Origin: Aequorivita sublithincola DSM 14238
GTDB lineage: Bacteria; Bacteroidota; Bacteroidia; Flavobacteriales; Flavobacteriaceae
Assembly: GCF_000265385.1 (NCBI RefSeq)
Contig: NC_018013.1
Location: 2,321,001 to 2,385,000 of the forward strand
Length of the DNA: 64,000 nt
Direction of reading: 5' to 3'
The first letter of the stretch is position 1. Every line of letters begins with the position of its first letter. Under the pieces are notes generated by a model. It did no database searches. It worked only from the letters and a program-made list of their open reading frames with translations, and had not been told where the DNA came from. Positions 8,026 through 16,277 of this stretch are shown here, one piece after another. A program made the translations under genes and the position numbers.

Positions 8026-8457
8026 TTACAACTTCGTAAACGTCAACAATTCAATATCACCATTGCCGCCGCTAACATCCTTAAGTTCAACTTTTGAATT
8101 GGTTACTGAAACAATATCCCAATCATCATTAATTTCATCAAAGGGAGGTGTTTCGCTAAATAATAAATCCAACTCCTCTGCACTATTGGAACTGTTATCA
8201 TACTTCCATGTTCCTGCTTCGGTAAAAAGGTCAGTCTGGGCAAAGACAGTTCCATCTTGATTAAATGTAAAAATAAAACTTTCAAAAGCGGTAGTATGGT
8301 CTGATTCACCATCAATTAATCTAGTAATTTTCCATTCGCCTTCTGGCAGCGTCGTTTTTATGTTTTCAAATTCATTAGTGTTCGCATCGCCTGAGTCGTC
8401 GTTGGAACTACAAGATGCAAATACGATTGCTGTAAATAATATCAATAATTTTTTCAT
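8026..8457 (-). CDS. Lipocalin-like lipoprotein
   Basis: A 143-residue protein with a lipoprotein signal peptide (MKKLLILFTAIVFASCSSND; lipobox ASC). The mature part resembles the short lipocalin-like lipoproteins of Flavobacteriia ('EGEWKITRLIDGESDHT...FTFNQDGTVFA...GTWKYD'), which I read as an eight-strand type barrel. The start is placed at the MKK codon (8457); the frame stays open 27 codons further upstream, but that would bury the signal peptide. Ligand and role are unknown. Confidence 0.8.
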   Translation of the reverse strand: MKKLLILFTAIVFASCSSNDDSGDANTNEFENIKTTLPEGEWKITRLIDGESDHTTAFESFIFTFNQDGTVFAQTDLFTEAGTWKYDNSSNSAEELDLLFSETPPFDEINDDWDIVSVTNSKVELKDVSGGNGDIELLTFTKL

Positions 8458-8524
8458 AATAAGAGGTTTTTTTTCAAAGGTGAAAGAATAACGTAGAAAC
8501 CTTCTTAAAATTATTATAAATGAT

Positions 8525-8565
8525 AAAAGACCTAACATAATTTTATGAAACTGTTAGGTCTTTTT
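8525..8565. terminator. Terminator downstream of the head-GIN gene
   Basis: AAAAGACCTAACA (8525-8537) pairs with TGTTAGGTCTTTT (8552-8564). A and T tracts lie on both sides. It can end the DUF2807 transcript on the minus strand before the lipoprotein gene. Confidence 0.8.
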
Positions 8566-8604
8566 AGCAATTCGGGGGATTAAAATAAAAGTTTGTCGAT
8601 AGCT

Positions 8605-9321
8605 TTACATTTTGTTCACACTACCCGAATGGCTTTTGTTGCTGTTTACTGAAACTGGATTTCCATAATAATTTATTTCACCACCACTGCCAATTTTAGT
8701 TTCAAGTTTTTCCTGAACATTCACAGTAACTTCGGCTCCGCTTGAGGCTTCTGCAATGCAATTTATTACCAAAAGTTTCTTTGCATTAATTTCGCTTCCG
8801 CTGGAAGCATCTGCATCTAGTGAAGAAGCTTTTCCAGAAATCTCTAAATCTGAGCCGCTACTGGATTTTGCGGATAGTTGTTGTGTAAAAACTTCTACTT
8901 TCAAATCTGCGCCACTGCTGCTTTTCAAAGATAGATTCTGACTTTTTATAACAGAGTTTCCAGTAACATCTGCACCGCTGCTGGCTTCAATATTAGTGAG
9001 ATTTTTATAAGTTACATACACTTTTTTGGCTTTGGAACGCCCAATATTTTCTGAAGTGGTAACGTGAAGTTTTCCGTTTTCAATGTCTGTTTCAATATAT
9101 TGAAGTAGATTTTCATCAGCTTCCACAACTATTTTGTTTTCGCTTCCTTGGGTTAAATAAACGTCCAAGCCTGCGCTACCGCGAACTTCTGTAAAATCAT
9201 CAGTAAGGTTGCGTTCTTCGGTTACAACATTTCCGTTGCCGTTTTCTCCTCCATTGATGCTAATACAAGAGCTTGCTAAAAGTACGGTTCCAATTGCTGT
9301 AAAAAAGATTAATGTTTTCAT
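8605..9321 (-). CDS. Head-GIN domain (DUF2807) lipoprotein
   Basis: A 238-residue protein with a lipoprotein-type leader (lipobox ASSC, 'LLASSCISINGG'). A DUF2807 putative auto-transporter adhesin head-GIN domain follows, beginning 'DFTEVRGSAGLDVYLTQG'. The second half is a right-handed beta-helix-like series with recurring 'SSGADLKVE / SSGSDLEISG / SSGSEINAK / SSGAEVTVN' rungs. It probably sits on the outer membrane or in the periplasm; the function is unknown. It lies 114 bp downstream of the PspC gene with a repeat patch between, and may be the last gene of that operon. Confidence 0.9.
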   Translation of the reverse strand: MKTLIFFTAIGTVLLASSCISINGGENGNGNVVTEERNLTDDFTEVRGSAGLDVYLTQGSENKIVVEADENLLQYIETDIENGKLHVTTSENIGRSKAKKVYVTYKNLTNIEASSGADVTGNSVIKSQNLSLKSSSGADLKVEVFTQQLSAKSSSGSDLEISGKASSLDADASSGSEINAKKLLVINCIAEASSGAEVTVNVQEKLETKIGSGGEINYYGNPVSVNSNKSHSGSVNKM

Positions 9322-9330
9322 ATTTAAAAT

Positions 9331-9428
9331 GGTTTAAGTGTTTTTGAGTTTAAATGTTTAATGGTTTATAAGTTTAAAAGCCTGCTTATTATAAGATGTA
9401 ATTAACGAATCCCGAATTAACGAATCCC
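9331..9428. repeat. GTTTAAATGTTT patch plus GAATCCCGAATTAAC repeat
   Basis: The 9331-9380 part is an imperfect series of GTTTAA/GTTTAT words. At 9401-9428 lies ATTAACGAATCCCGAATTAACGAATC, which contains the same 20-mer found at 248-267. The patch fills the PspC/DUF2807 spacer. Confidence 0.75.
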
Positions 9429-9435
9429 CAGTTTA

Positions 9436-11160
9436 TTATTCATTAAAATCAGCTTTCACTTCTTCTTCCCAACTTTTAGTTTTGTCAGTTTTCTGAACTG
9501 GTTGCGAGGTTATTATAGAATCAGTTACGTCACTGAAAATTATAGAATCTGTTTTTTCAATTATTTCTTCTTTCTCACTACAATCAAGACATTCCGCTTT
9601 ATTTTTCAGTATTCTGAAATAATGCGCTTCGTTGTCCCAGTTGCTCAATTCTTTGAATTCAGGATTGAATAGGGCATAAGATGAAGTGTTTTCTTCAGGA
9701 TAAACCACCGTTCCTTCTGGAAGGTAAATTGTGATTTCAATTTCTTGATCGCGATATTTGTTTGAAATAGCTGTGATAAAAAACCCATCAAGCGTCAGAC
9801 TATTATTTTCAAAAGTATATCTGTATTCAATGGCTTCTGCGCGTTTTTTGGCATCAAGATGGTTGTTGCCTTCAGCAGATTTTTCAATGATAATTTTTCC
9901 AACGGAATCTTTTGTAGATTTTATGTTCAACAAAATATCATTTGAATAGATAATCTTTTTATCATCACCGTTATATTTAAGCTCTAGACCGTTGTTTCTA
10001 CTCACTTCATAACTATATTGTTTGTCAGCTCGCATTGATATGTGCAAGGTGTCTCCAGTGTTTATAGGAAGTGCTTGCTCTTCAATGAAATTTCCGTCGT
10101 AAGCCTGTTCTGTGCCTTGTTTTATTCCTAAAATAGCCAAGGCAATTATGGATAATGCCCAAACTACAATCAGCACTATTTTAATGGTAGGACTCATTGA
10201 TTTCAAATTGCTTATCAGTAGTTTTAATCCTAGCGTAAACAAAGCGAAAAAAGGAATTCCGATGGCAAAAAGGCACAATAATGCTAATAACCACATAGGA
10301 ACATTGGTTACATCTACCATTGCGAAACTCTCCATCATTTCATTATTTCCCCAGAAATCCATGGAGCCAAAGGTGAAAAAGCCAACTACGAGACCAATTA
10401 TTGTGGACAAGGAAACGATGATAATCAATACACCGATTAATTTTGCAAACACTTTAAATAGTGTTACGATTACGTTTCCCAAAGTGTCGAAAAAACCCGA
10501 AGCTCCGGTTTTTATTTGGTTGCCATATTTGTCATAATCTGCGTTTTTTACACGATCTGCAACATTGTCAAAACCTTCTTTAAATTTTCTTTCAATGTTT
10601 GAAATGTTGATTGGCTCGCCAGTCATTTTTAATTTGTCCGAAGTTGTTAAAGCTGGTGGAACCAAAATCCACAATAATATATATATAACTACTGGAGAAC
10701 CGAATCCTGCAACAATTAGAAGCACCCATAATAAACGAATCCAGATTGCATCAATACCAAGATAATGGCCAATTCCTGATGAAACTCCGGAGATATATTT
10801 GTTGTCCACATCTCTAAAAAGCTGTTTGTGTGAGGCATTTCCACGAGATTTTGTATAGGTTTTTGAAGAAAGTGGAACGTCTTCAAAAATCTCGTCGTCA
10901 ACTTCATAATCTTCCGGCTGTCCCATTACTGAGATTACTTCATCAAGCATTTTCAGACTTACAACCTGTGTAGGATTCTCCATTTTTTCAGAAAAAAGCT
11001 CACCAATGCGCGACTCAATGTCTTGCATTATTTCTTCACTTCCGTCAGCGCCTTTCAATGATTTGCGGATAGCGTCTAGGTAGCGCGAAAGTTTCCCAAA
11101 GGCATCTTCGTCTATGTGAAAAGAGGTGCCTGCCAAATTTATGTTTACTGTCTTGTTCAT
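9436..11160 (-). CDS. PspC domain-containing membrane protein
   Basis: A 574-residue envelope protein. Residues 1-100 form a cytoplasmic helical region ('FGKLSRYLDAIRKSLKG...EIMQDIESRIGELFSEKM'). A PspC domain follows ('KQLFRDVDNKYISGVSSGIG' and then a membrane helix). Further membrane segments lie in the middle, and a long extracytoplasmic C-terminal part of beta character reads 'LPINTGDTLHISM' onward. PspC proteins are linked to membrane stress responses in other bacteria. The start overlaps the PadR stop by 4 bp, indicating translational coupling, so the PadR regulator probably controls it. Confidence 0.92.
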   Translation of the reverse strand: MNKTVNINLAGTSFHIDEDAFGKLSRYLDAIRKSLKGADGSEEIMQDIESRIGELFSEKMENPTQVVSLKMLDEVISVMGQPEDYEVDDEIFEDVPLSSKTYTKSRGNASHKQLFRDVDNKYISGVSSGIGHYLGIDAIWIRLLWVLLIVAGFGSPVVIYILLWILVPPALTTSDKLKMTGEPINISNIERKFKEGFDNVADRVKNADYDKYGNQIKTGASGFFDTLGNVIVTLFKVFAKLIGVLIIIVSLSTIIGLVVGFFTFGSMDFWGNNEMMESFAMVDVTNVPMWLLALLCLFAIGIPFFALFTLGLKLLISNLKSMSPTIKIVLIVVWALSIIALAILGIKQGTEQAYDGNFIEEQALPINTGDTLHISMRADKQYSYEVSRNNGLELKYNGDDKKIIYSNDILLNIKSTKDSVGKIIIEKSAEGNNHLDAKKRAEAIEYRYTFENNSLTLDGFFITAISNKYRDQEIEITIYLPEGTVVYPEENTSSYALFNPEFKELSNWDNEAHYFRILKNKAECLDCSEKEEIIEKTDSIIFSDVTDSIITSQPVQKTDKTKSWEEEVKADFNE

Positions 11161-11495
11161 TGTGTGTTTTTTTCGCTGGTTACTTTGTTTACGGCCTGTT
11201 GCAATTCGCTCCAGGTTCCGTTTAATTCGGTTAAAAATAATTTACCGGTTTCGGTAAGGTCATAATACTTGCGTGGTGGTCCGCCGGTAGATTCTTCCCA
11301 GCGGTAGGAAAGCAATCCCGCATTTTTAAGCCTTGTGAGCAACGGGTAGATTGTGCCTTCCACGACCAGCATTTTTGCGTCCTTTAGGGTTTCAAGAATG
11401 TCTGAAGTGTAAGCCTCGCCGTCTTTTAGTACGGAAAGGATGCAGAACTCCAAAACCCCTTTTCGCATCTGCGCTTTTGTGTTTTCGATTTTCAT
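11157..11495 (-). CDS. PadR family transcriptional regulator
   Basis: A 112-residue winged-helix repressor of the short PadR type: 'MRKGVLEFCILSVLKDGEAY', 'TIYPLLTRLKNAGLLSYRWE', 'GGPPRKYYDLTETGKLFL'. It overlaps its neighbours by 4 bp on both sides. PadR proteins usually repress their own operon, and here the targets would be DUF4870, the 62-residue protein, PadR and PspC. A candidate operator is listed at 12199-12221. Confidence 0.95.
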   Translation of the reverse strand: MKIENTKAQMRKGVLEFCILSVLKDGEAYTSDILETLKDAKMLVVEGTIYPLLTRLKNAGLLSYRWEESTGGPPRKYYDLTETGKLFLTELNGTWSELQQAVNKVTSEKNTQ

Positions 11496-11680
11496 AAATT
11501 TTTGTTTACTTGTTTTTTGAACTCCTGTTCGTTATTGATGATGAATGAATAAGGAAGCGCGCTTGTGGTTTCTTCGCATTGTTGATGAGTCAATACGCTA
11601 ACAGTTTCCTGTTCCTGCGACACGCTTGTTCCTATAAACTGCAAAACGGCAGCCAATAGGTAACTAACTAATGTGCTCAT
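11492..11680 (-). CDS. Small hypothetical protein in the PadR/PspC operon
   Basis: A 62-residue protein of unknown function. The N-terminus is hydrophobic ('TLVSYLLAAVLQFIGTS') and could be a signal or anchor; the rest is polar. It overlaps the DUF4870 stop by 17 bp and the PadR start by 4 bp. The tight packing supports it as a real gene despite its size. I see no catalytic motif. Confidence 0.6.
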   Translation of the reverse strand: MSTLVSYLLAAVLQFIGTSVSQEQETVSVLTHQQCEETTSALPYSFIINNEQEFKKQVNKNL

Positions 11681-12161
11681 TTTGAATAGGGTTTAGATTA
11701 GTTTTTATAAATGGTATGCTAAGTGGATATTTATACAATAGACCTCTAGAGGCGTGAATGGAAGCGTTGATTACTGCGTAAAGTTCAAAGACGAAAAGTC
11801 CTAACAAAACGACCATTGCCAAACCAAACAAGAGAATATAGCCAGATAGATTTTGAATGTTGTTTGTTGAAAAATCCCAAGAATTGTGGTCCAAGCTATC
11901 TAGCAACGAAATAAAATCTGTGGCAAAAATTAGAACGAAGGGAAGGCATATTAAACCTATTAATAAGGTATAAATCAAAACACTCAACTGAAAATTGATT
12001 GCCTGCTTTCCGTGCTCGTCCACAAAAGATTTTTCTTTGTTGAAAGTCCAAATCAATAATGGCGCAATAAAATTTGCAAACGGAAAAAAGTATTTTAAAA
12101 AGGTTGACAGGTGAATGAAAGCACTTGTGTTTTTTTGGTTTTCGGTTATTGTAGTTTCCAT
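11664..12161 (-). CDS. DUF4870 domain-containing membrane protein
   Basis: A 165-residue protein with three to four membrane helices in the DUF4870 arrangement: 'AFIHLSTFLKYFFPFANFIA', 'DEHGKQAINFQLSVLIYTLL', and a final 'LGLFVFELYAVINASIHASR' helix. The function is unknown. It is the first gene of the PadR/PspC operon, and the promoter region upstream contains TATATTTG at 12181-12188 (minus strand). Confidence 0.88.
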   Translation of the reverse strand: METTITENQKNTSAFIHLSTFLKYFFPFANFIAPLLIWTFNKEKSFVDEHGKQAINFQLSVLIYTLLIGLICLPFVLIFATDFISLLDSLDHNSWDFSTNNIQNLSGYILLFGLAMVVLLGLFVFELYAVINASIHASRGLLYKYPLSIPFIKTNLNPIQNEHIS

Positions 12162-12180
12162 AGCTTGATAATTTCTTATG

Positions 12181-12188
12181 CAAATATA
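12181..12188 (-). promoter_or_regulatory. Candidate -7 element for the DUF4870-PadR-PspC operon
   Basis: Read on the minus strand, TATATTTG matches the Bacteroidota -7 consensus TAnnTTTG. It lies 20 bp upstream of the DUF4870 ATG. No good TTG is found at -33, which would fit a regulated promoter. Confidence 0.4.
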
Positions 12189-12198
12189 TATCTAAAAG

Positions 12199-12221
12199 AT
12201 AGTAGTGTGTTACGCATAGTA
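12199..12221 (-). promoter_or_regulatory. Candidate operator (TACTAT direct repeat)
   Basis: On the minus strand TACTAT occurs twice, 17 bp apart (12216-12221 and 12199-12204), exactly across the expected -33 region. The PadR product of this operon is the obvious candidate to bind it. This is inference; no PadR consensus is visible. Confidence 0.3.
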
Positions 12222-12295
12222 CTATAATTAACATAATTTTAACAAATAGGAAGTCAAGAATATATTGAATATCTTCGTCAAATATTATACAGAAA

Positions 12296-12748
12296 ATGAA
12301 ACTCAGCCCAAGTAAAATCAACACTTTTCTATTGTTCAAATTGCCCTCCGCATACTTTACAGGAGTGCGAGTAAAATCTATTTCGGAAACCGAATGCACA
12401 ACCACCGTTAAGCATCGATGGATAAATCAAAATCCTTTTAAATCTATGTTTTGGGCCGTACAAGGAATGGCTGCGGAATTGAGTACTGGAGCAATGGTAA
12501 TGGTTGCTATTAAAGAGAGTAACAAAAATATATCTATGCTTGTAGCAAACAATAAAGCTACATTTTCTAAAAAAGCTAAGGGAAGAATAACCTTTACCTG
12601 CAATGATGGCCAATTAATAAAAAGTGCAATTGATAATACAATAGCTTCTGGAGAAGGTCAAACCTGCTGGATGAAATCTCAAGGAAAAGACGCTTCGGGA
12701 AACTTGGTTTCTACTTTTGAATTTGAATGGACCGTAAAAGTTAAATAA
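12296..12748 (+). CDS. DUF4442 domain-containing protein (hotdog fold)
   Basis: A 150-residue protein of the DUF4442 family, related to hotdog-fold acyl-CoA thioesterases. Features are 'AYFTGVRVKSISETECTTTV', 'RWINQNPFKSMFWAVQGMAA' and 'ELSTGAMVMVAIKESNKNIS'. A role in acyl-CoA hydrolysis is plausible from fold relatives but unproven. It is divergent from the DUF4870 operon across a 134-bp spacer. Confidence 0.85.
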   Translation: MKLSPSKINTFLLFKLPSAYFTGVRVKSISETECTTTVKHRWINQNPFKSMFWAVQGMAAELSTGAMVMVAIKESNKNISMLVANNKATFSKKAKGRITFTCNDGQLIKSAIDNTIASGEGQTCWMKSQGKDASGNLVSTFEFEWTVKVK

Positions 12749-12939
12749 TTTTAAAGTCCGATAATTCAATTCATTGCTATGTTTTATATTTGATTAACAA
12801 ATCTTTAACACGACTAATTTTCATTGAAAGAGAATTTAATTGGTAAATAATGGTTATATTTAAATCAAATTAAAACTAAAAATCTACGCCTATAGTAAAA
12901 AGCTACTTCACTTTAATCTAATTAAATCTAAAAATAGCT

Positions 12940-13137
12940 ATGGCAAGAGCAATGTTTGATTATACCAAAGCTGTACTTGCAAAAGTAAGTTTTGATGTCA
13001 ATTTGTTCTGCAAAGAGTTGAAAAAAGCGTTAACCAGATTACTTCCTTATGAAGTAGAGGAACTAAAAGTCTGGATAGATTCGCTTCTCAAGCAGAACCC
13101 CCAATTAAATCAATGTCTAATCTACCTAAACCCATAA
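12940..13137 (+). CDS. Small conserved hypothetical protein
   Basis: A 65-residue protein rich in Leu and Lys ('MARAMFDYTKAVLAKVSFDV...KALTRLLPYEVEELKVWI'). It looks like a compact helical protein of a kind I recall in many Flavobacteriia and other Bacteroidota, with no known function. It has its own 190-bp upstream region and a perfect terminator starting at its stop codon, so it forms a single-gene transcript. Confidence 0.75.
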   Translation: MARAMFDYTKAVLAKVSFDVNLFCKELKKALTRLLPYEVEELKVWIDSLLKQNPQLNQCLIYLNP

Positions 13138-13170
13138 AAAAATCCCTCTGAGAAATCAGAGGGATTTTTT
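13136..13170. terminator. Bidirectional terminator
   Basis: AAAAATCCCTCTGA and TCAGAGGGATTTTT flank a short loop. It ends the small gene and could also end oxyR transcripts from the other side. Confidence 0.85.
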
Positions 13171-13243
13171 AGTTATTAGATAAATAGTTAAGCGTTTATG
13201 AGTTAAAATGTTTAAAATATTTATTTCAACCATCAACCAGTGG

Positions 13244-14182
13244 CTACTTTTTAGTAGGACTAATAATTTTCACATCCTGAAATGCAATCGCGCCCCGAAT
13301 AACCCCAGATATTATATCGTGTAACGAATTTATGATCTGCATTTTCAATTCACTCTTACTGTAAATAAGGCTTACTTCACGAGCTGGAGAAGGTTCCTTA
13401 AAATATTTTAGGTTTTTAGTTTGGGTTGAAGAAATATCCAAGGTATGTAAATAGGGTAGAAGCGTCATTCCAAGCCCTTCGTCTGCAAGTTTTATAAGGG
13501 TTTCAAAGCTGCCGCTTTCAAGTTGAAATTTTTCACTGCTACTGGTTTTGGAAACTTTACATAGATTAATAATCCCGTCGCGGAAACAATGGCCGTCTTC
13601 TAACAAAAGAATATCATCAATATCCAAATCTTTCACTTCCAGTTTTTCAGATGAAAAAAGACGATGACTTTCAGGAATATAGCCCACAAACGGTTCATAA
13701 TACAGCGGCCTTTCCTTTATCTTTTTGTTTTGCAATGGAGTGGCGGCAATTGCTGCATCTAGATAACCGTCGTTTATTTTAGCGATAATTTCGTCTGTGT
13801 TTAATTCTTCAATCTTCAATTGCACTTTTGGGTAACGATTTGAGAACGTTTTTAGAAACATTGGCAACAAAGTGGGCATAACTGTAGGTATTATTCCCAG
13901 TTTAAAAGTGCCGCCGATAAAACCTTTTTCCTGATCTACTACATCTTGCATTCTTTCAGATTCGTTGACAATATTTCTGGCCTGCTCTACTATTTTTTTT
14001 CCTACGGCAGTTAGTTCTATCGGTTTTTTGCTTCGGTCGAAGATTAATATTTCCAGTTCGTCTTCCAATTTTTGTATTTGCATACTAAGCGTAGGCTGCG
14101 TTACAAAGGTCTTTTCTGCAGCTTTTGTGAAATTTTGGTTTTCGGCTACTGCCAAAACGTATTTTAACTGAGTGATTGTCAT
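13244..14182 (-). CDS. oxyR: Hydrogen peroxide-inducible activator OxyR
   Basis: A 312-residue LysR-family regulator. The N-terminal helix-turn-helix is 'QNFTKAAEKTFVTQPTLSMQ'. The effector domain carries 'EDGHCFRDGIINLCKVS', placing cysteines at residues 199 and 208, the same numbers and spacing as the redox disulfide of E. coli OxyR. This supports peroxide sensing by disulfide formation. A conserved TLLP segment ('GLGMTLLPYLHTLDISSTQT') is also present. No catalase or Dps gene is adjacent, so the targets lie elsewhere. It is a single-gene unit with a candidate -7 element at 14200-14207. Confidence 0.93.
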   Translation of the reverse strand: MTITQLKYVLAVAENQNFTKAAEKTFVTQPTLSMQIQKLEDELEILIFDRSKKPIELTAVGKKIVEQARNIVNESERMQDVVDQEKGFIGGTFKLGIIPTVMPTLLPMFLKTFSNRYPKVQLKIEELNTDEIIAKINDGYLDAAIAATPLQNKKIKERPLYYEPFVGYIPESHRLFSSEKLEVKDLDIDDILLLEDGHCFRDGIINLCKVSKTSSSEKFQLESGSFETLIKLADEGLGMTLLPYLHTLDISSTQTKNLKYFKEPSPAREVSLIYSKSELKMQIINSLHDIISGVIRGAIAFQDVKIISPTKK

Positions 14183-14199
14183 AGTAAATTATATTTATA

Positions 14200-14207
14200 C
14201 AAATATA
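14200..14207 (-). promoter_or_regulatory. Candidate -7 element of oxyR
   Basis: On the minus strand TATATTTG lies 18 bp before the oxyR ATG and matches the TAnnTTTG consensus. The -33 region (AAGTTTTTC) is weak. Confidence 0.4.
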
Positions 14208-14251
14208 CTTTTTATATCAGAAAAACTTATTTTAATTATTCGGTTTAAAAC

Positions 14252-14282
14252 AAAAAAGCCCGACGTTTTACGTCGGGCTTTT
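14252..14282. terminator. Bidirectional terminator
   Basis: AAAAGCCCGACG-TTTTA-CGTCGGGCTTTT forms a strong hairpin with A and T tracts. It ends the DUF2141 transcript on the minus strand. Confidence 0.88.
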
Positions 14283-14302
14283 ACTATATAATTTCAAAAT
14301 TC

Positions 14303-14734
14303 TTACATTCGTATTTCCATTTCAACTGGCTCATTTCCAACTTCAAATTTTGCATCGCTCCATTGTGGTGGGCCATAACTCATTATATTATTTGAAACTC
14401 CATAAGGTTCCAAAGGCATTCCGTTTGCGTCAAAATCCATTTGTTTGTTACTGTTTTTATCTTGAAAAAGTGAAATTCCATAAGTTCCAGCGGCAACATT
14501 TTTAAAAGTTGCAGTTGCTTTACCGTCAACTATTTCAGCACTTGCTCTCATAAAAGGGGCGGTTTTTAAAAAGGTGTCTTCGGTATAAAGACCTATTAAT
14601 ATGTTCCCTTCGCTACTGCTTACTGGTACTGTTACGGTTATTGTAGTTCCTTCGGCAACCGAAATTGCGTCGTCTTGGGCGTTCATAAAGTGTGTGAAAA
14701 ATACGAGACCGATTACTGCGATGATTGTTTTCAT
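14303..14734 (-). CDS. DUF2141 domain-containing secreted protein
   Basis: A 143-residue protein with a signal peptide (MKTIIAVIGLVFFTHFMNAQ). A DUF2141 domain follows: 'TVTVPVSSSEGNILIGLYTE', 'FKNVAAGTYGISLFQDKNSN', 'QMDFDANGMPLEPYGVSNN', ending 'DAKFEVGNEPVEMEIRM'. The fold is probably a small beta sandwich in the periplasm or outside the cell. The function is unknown. Confidence 0.9.
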   Translation of the reverse strand: MKTIIAVIGLVFFTHFMNAQDDAISVAEGTTITVTVPVSSSEGNILIGLYTEDTFLKTAPFMRASAEIVDGKATATFKNVAAGTYGISLFQDKNSNKQMDFDANGMPLEPYGVSNNIMSYGPPQWSDAKFEVGNEPVEMEIRM

Positions 14735-14837
14735 ACTATTTTGTTTTAGTGATTTTTAATTATGAAGTAAATGTCCTAAAATTTGTCTTCAGAAATAAAA
14801 AACAATTCCCGAACTGTTGAATTTTTACGCTGAAATG

Positions 14838-16169
14838 TTACAAAATCCCTCTCGCCTTAATTTCCAAGTACTTATTGATAGTATTTACCGTAAGATCTTC
14901 TGGTGCAGTTAGGATTGTTTGAATTCCACGTTGTTGAAGTTCGCGCACCATTAGTTTTTTATCGAGCTCAAATTGTTGGGCGATAGTTTGATCTACAATT
15001 TCTGAAAGATTTTTAGCTTCGGAATTACTTAATGTTTTTAGCTCCGTATTTTCAAAAAAGATAACTACCAAAACATGTTTCTTTGCGATTGCCTGCAAAT
15101 AGGGTAATTGCCGATGAAGAGCAGAAATATGTTCAAAATTTGTATAAAGCATCAACAGGCTTCGATGGGTAATTTTTCGTTTCACCAAGGCTTGAAGTAC
15201 GCCATAATCAGCATCCAAAAATTTGGTGTCAATATTATAAAGTGATTCCAGAATATTGTTTAAATAGGTTTTCTTGGCTTGAGCGGGAAGAAAGTTCCCA
15301 GCTTTATTAGAAAAATCTACTAATCCTACTTTATCATTTTTCTTTAAAGCTATGTTTGAAAAAGCAAGCGCACTGTTCAACGCATAATCCAGTAATTTCA
15401 ATCCGTTGAAAGGCATTTTCATTACGCGGCTTGAATCAATTATGGAATAAACCGGTTGCATTTTTTCATCCTGATATTGGTTTACCATCAAACGTGCGTG
15501 TTTTCCAGTGGCTTTCCAGTTCACCGTTCGTAAGTCGTCGCCAACAACATATTCCTTTATTTGTTCAAACTCCATGGTATGGCCAATGCGTCTAATTTTT
15601 TTCAAGCCGTAATGAGAAAGTCTATTATCAATTGCCAAGAAATCGTACTTTTTCATTTGAATAAATGACGGATATACTTTTACTAATTGTTCCTTGTTGA
15701 AAGTGTATCTCTTTCTAACAAGCCCAATGACAGAGGAAACGTAACAATTTAAGTTTCCGAAAATATATTCGCCACGTTCTACGGGCCTCACTTCATATTG
15801 AAACGTATTTTTATTTTTTCCAGCAATTGAAATACTTCTGAAAAAATCTCGCTTCTGAAACTGAATAGGTAATTCATCAATAATTCCCACCTCAATATTG
15901 AAGGGATATTTATTTATAAGAAGTAAAGAAACTGGGTTATTATCACTATTTGAAAATTTTTCTGGCAAAATGCGTTCGCCTTCCAAACCGTTTTTACTAA
16001 AAACCATTATAATTTCCAATATTATGAAAACAGCAAAAACCAAAACCATAATCCAAACAATTCCAAAGAGCCATTCCCACCAATACGAAAACAGAAATAA
16101 TACGGACAGCGCAGCCATCACGTAAAAAAATCGTGGCGTTAAGTAGAGGTATTTTAGGAGTTTAAGCAT
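14838..16169 (-). CDS. DUF58 domain-containing protein
   Basis: A 443-residue membrane-anchored protein. Two N-terminal membrane helices (about residues 13-55) are followed by the DUF58 region with 'GDDLRTVNWKATGKHARLMV' and 'DEKMQPVYSIIDSSRVM', the start of a von Willebrand A-like fold. DUF58 proteins are normally encoded next to MoxR ATPases, as here (MoxR ends 108 bp upstream). The pair is thought to act in assembly or maturation of envelope complexes, which is known only for some homologues. Confidence 0.92.
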   Translation of the reverse strand: MLKLLKYLYLTPRFFYVMAALSVLFLFSYWWEWLFGIVWIMVLVFAVFIILEIIMVFSKNGLEGERILPEKFSNSDNNPVSLLLINKYPFNIEVGIIDELPIQFQKRDFFRSISIAGKNKNTFQYEVRPVERGEYIFGNLNCYVSSVIGLVRKRYTFNKEQLVKVYPSFIQMKKYDFLAIDNRLSHYGLKKIRRIGHTMEFEQIKEYVVGDDLRTVNWKATGKHARLMVNQYQDEKMQPVYSIIDSSRVMKMPFNGLKLLDYALNSALAFSNIALKKNDKVGLVDFSNKAGNFLPAQAKKTYLNNILESLYNIDTKFLDADYGVLQALVKRKITHRSLLMLYTNFEHISALHRQLPYLQAIAKKHVLVVIFFENTELKTLSNSEAKNLSEIVDQTIAQQFELDKKLMVRELQQRGIQTILTAPEDLTVNTINKYLEIKARGIL

Positions 16170-16254
16170 TTGTTTTATTGAAAGAACAAAGAATAAAGAA
16201 CCGAGACTTTATGGTTTTGATAATATTGATTTTCAATGATATTTTTTTACGATT

Positions 16255-16275
16255 TTGAAACTAGAAACTAGAAAT
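16255..16275. repeat. GAAACTA short tandem repeat
   Basis: The MoxR-DUF58 spacer ends in GAAACTAGAAACTAGAAATT: the heptamer GAAACTA occurs twice and then decays. It is another example of a short-unit patch directly at a gene end. Confidence 0.5.
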
Positions 16276-16277
16276 TT

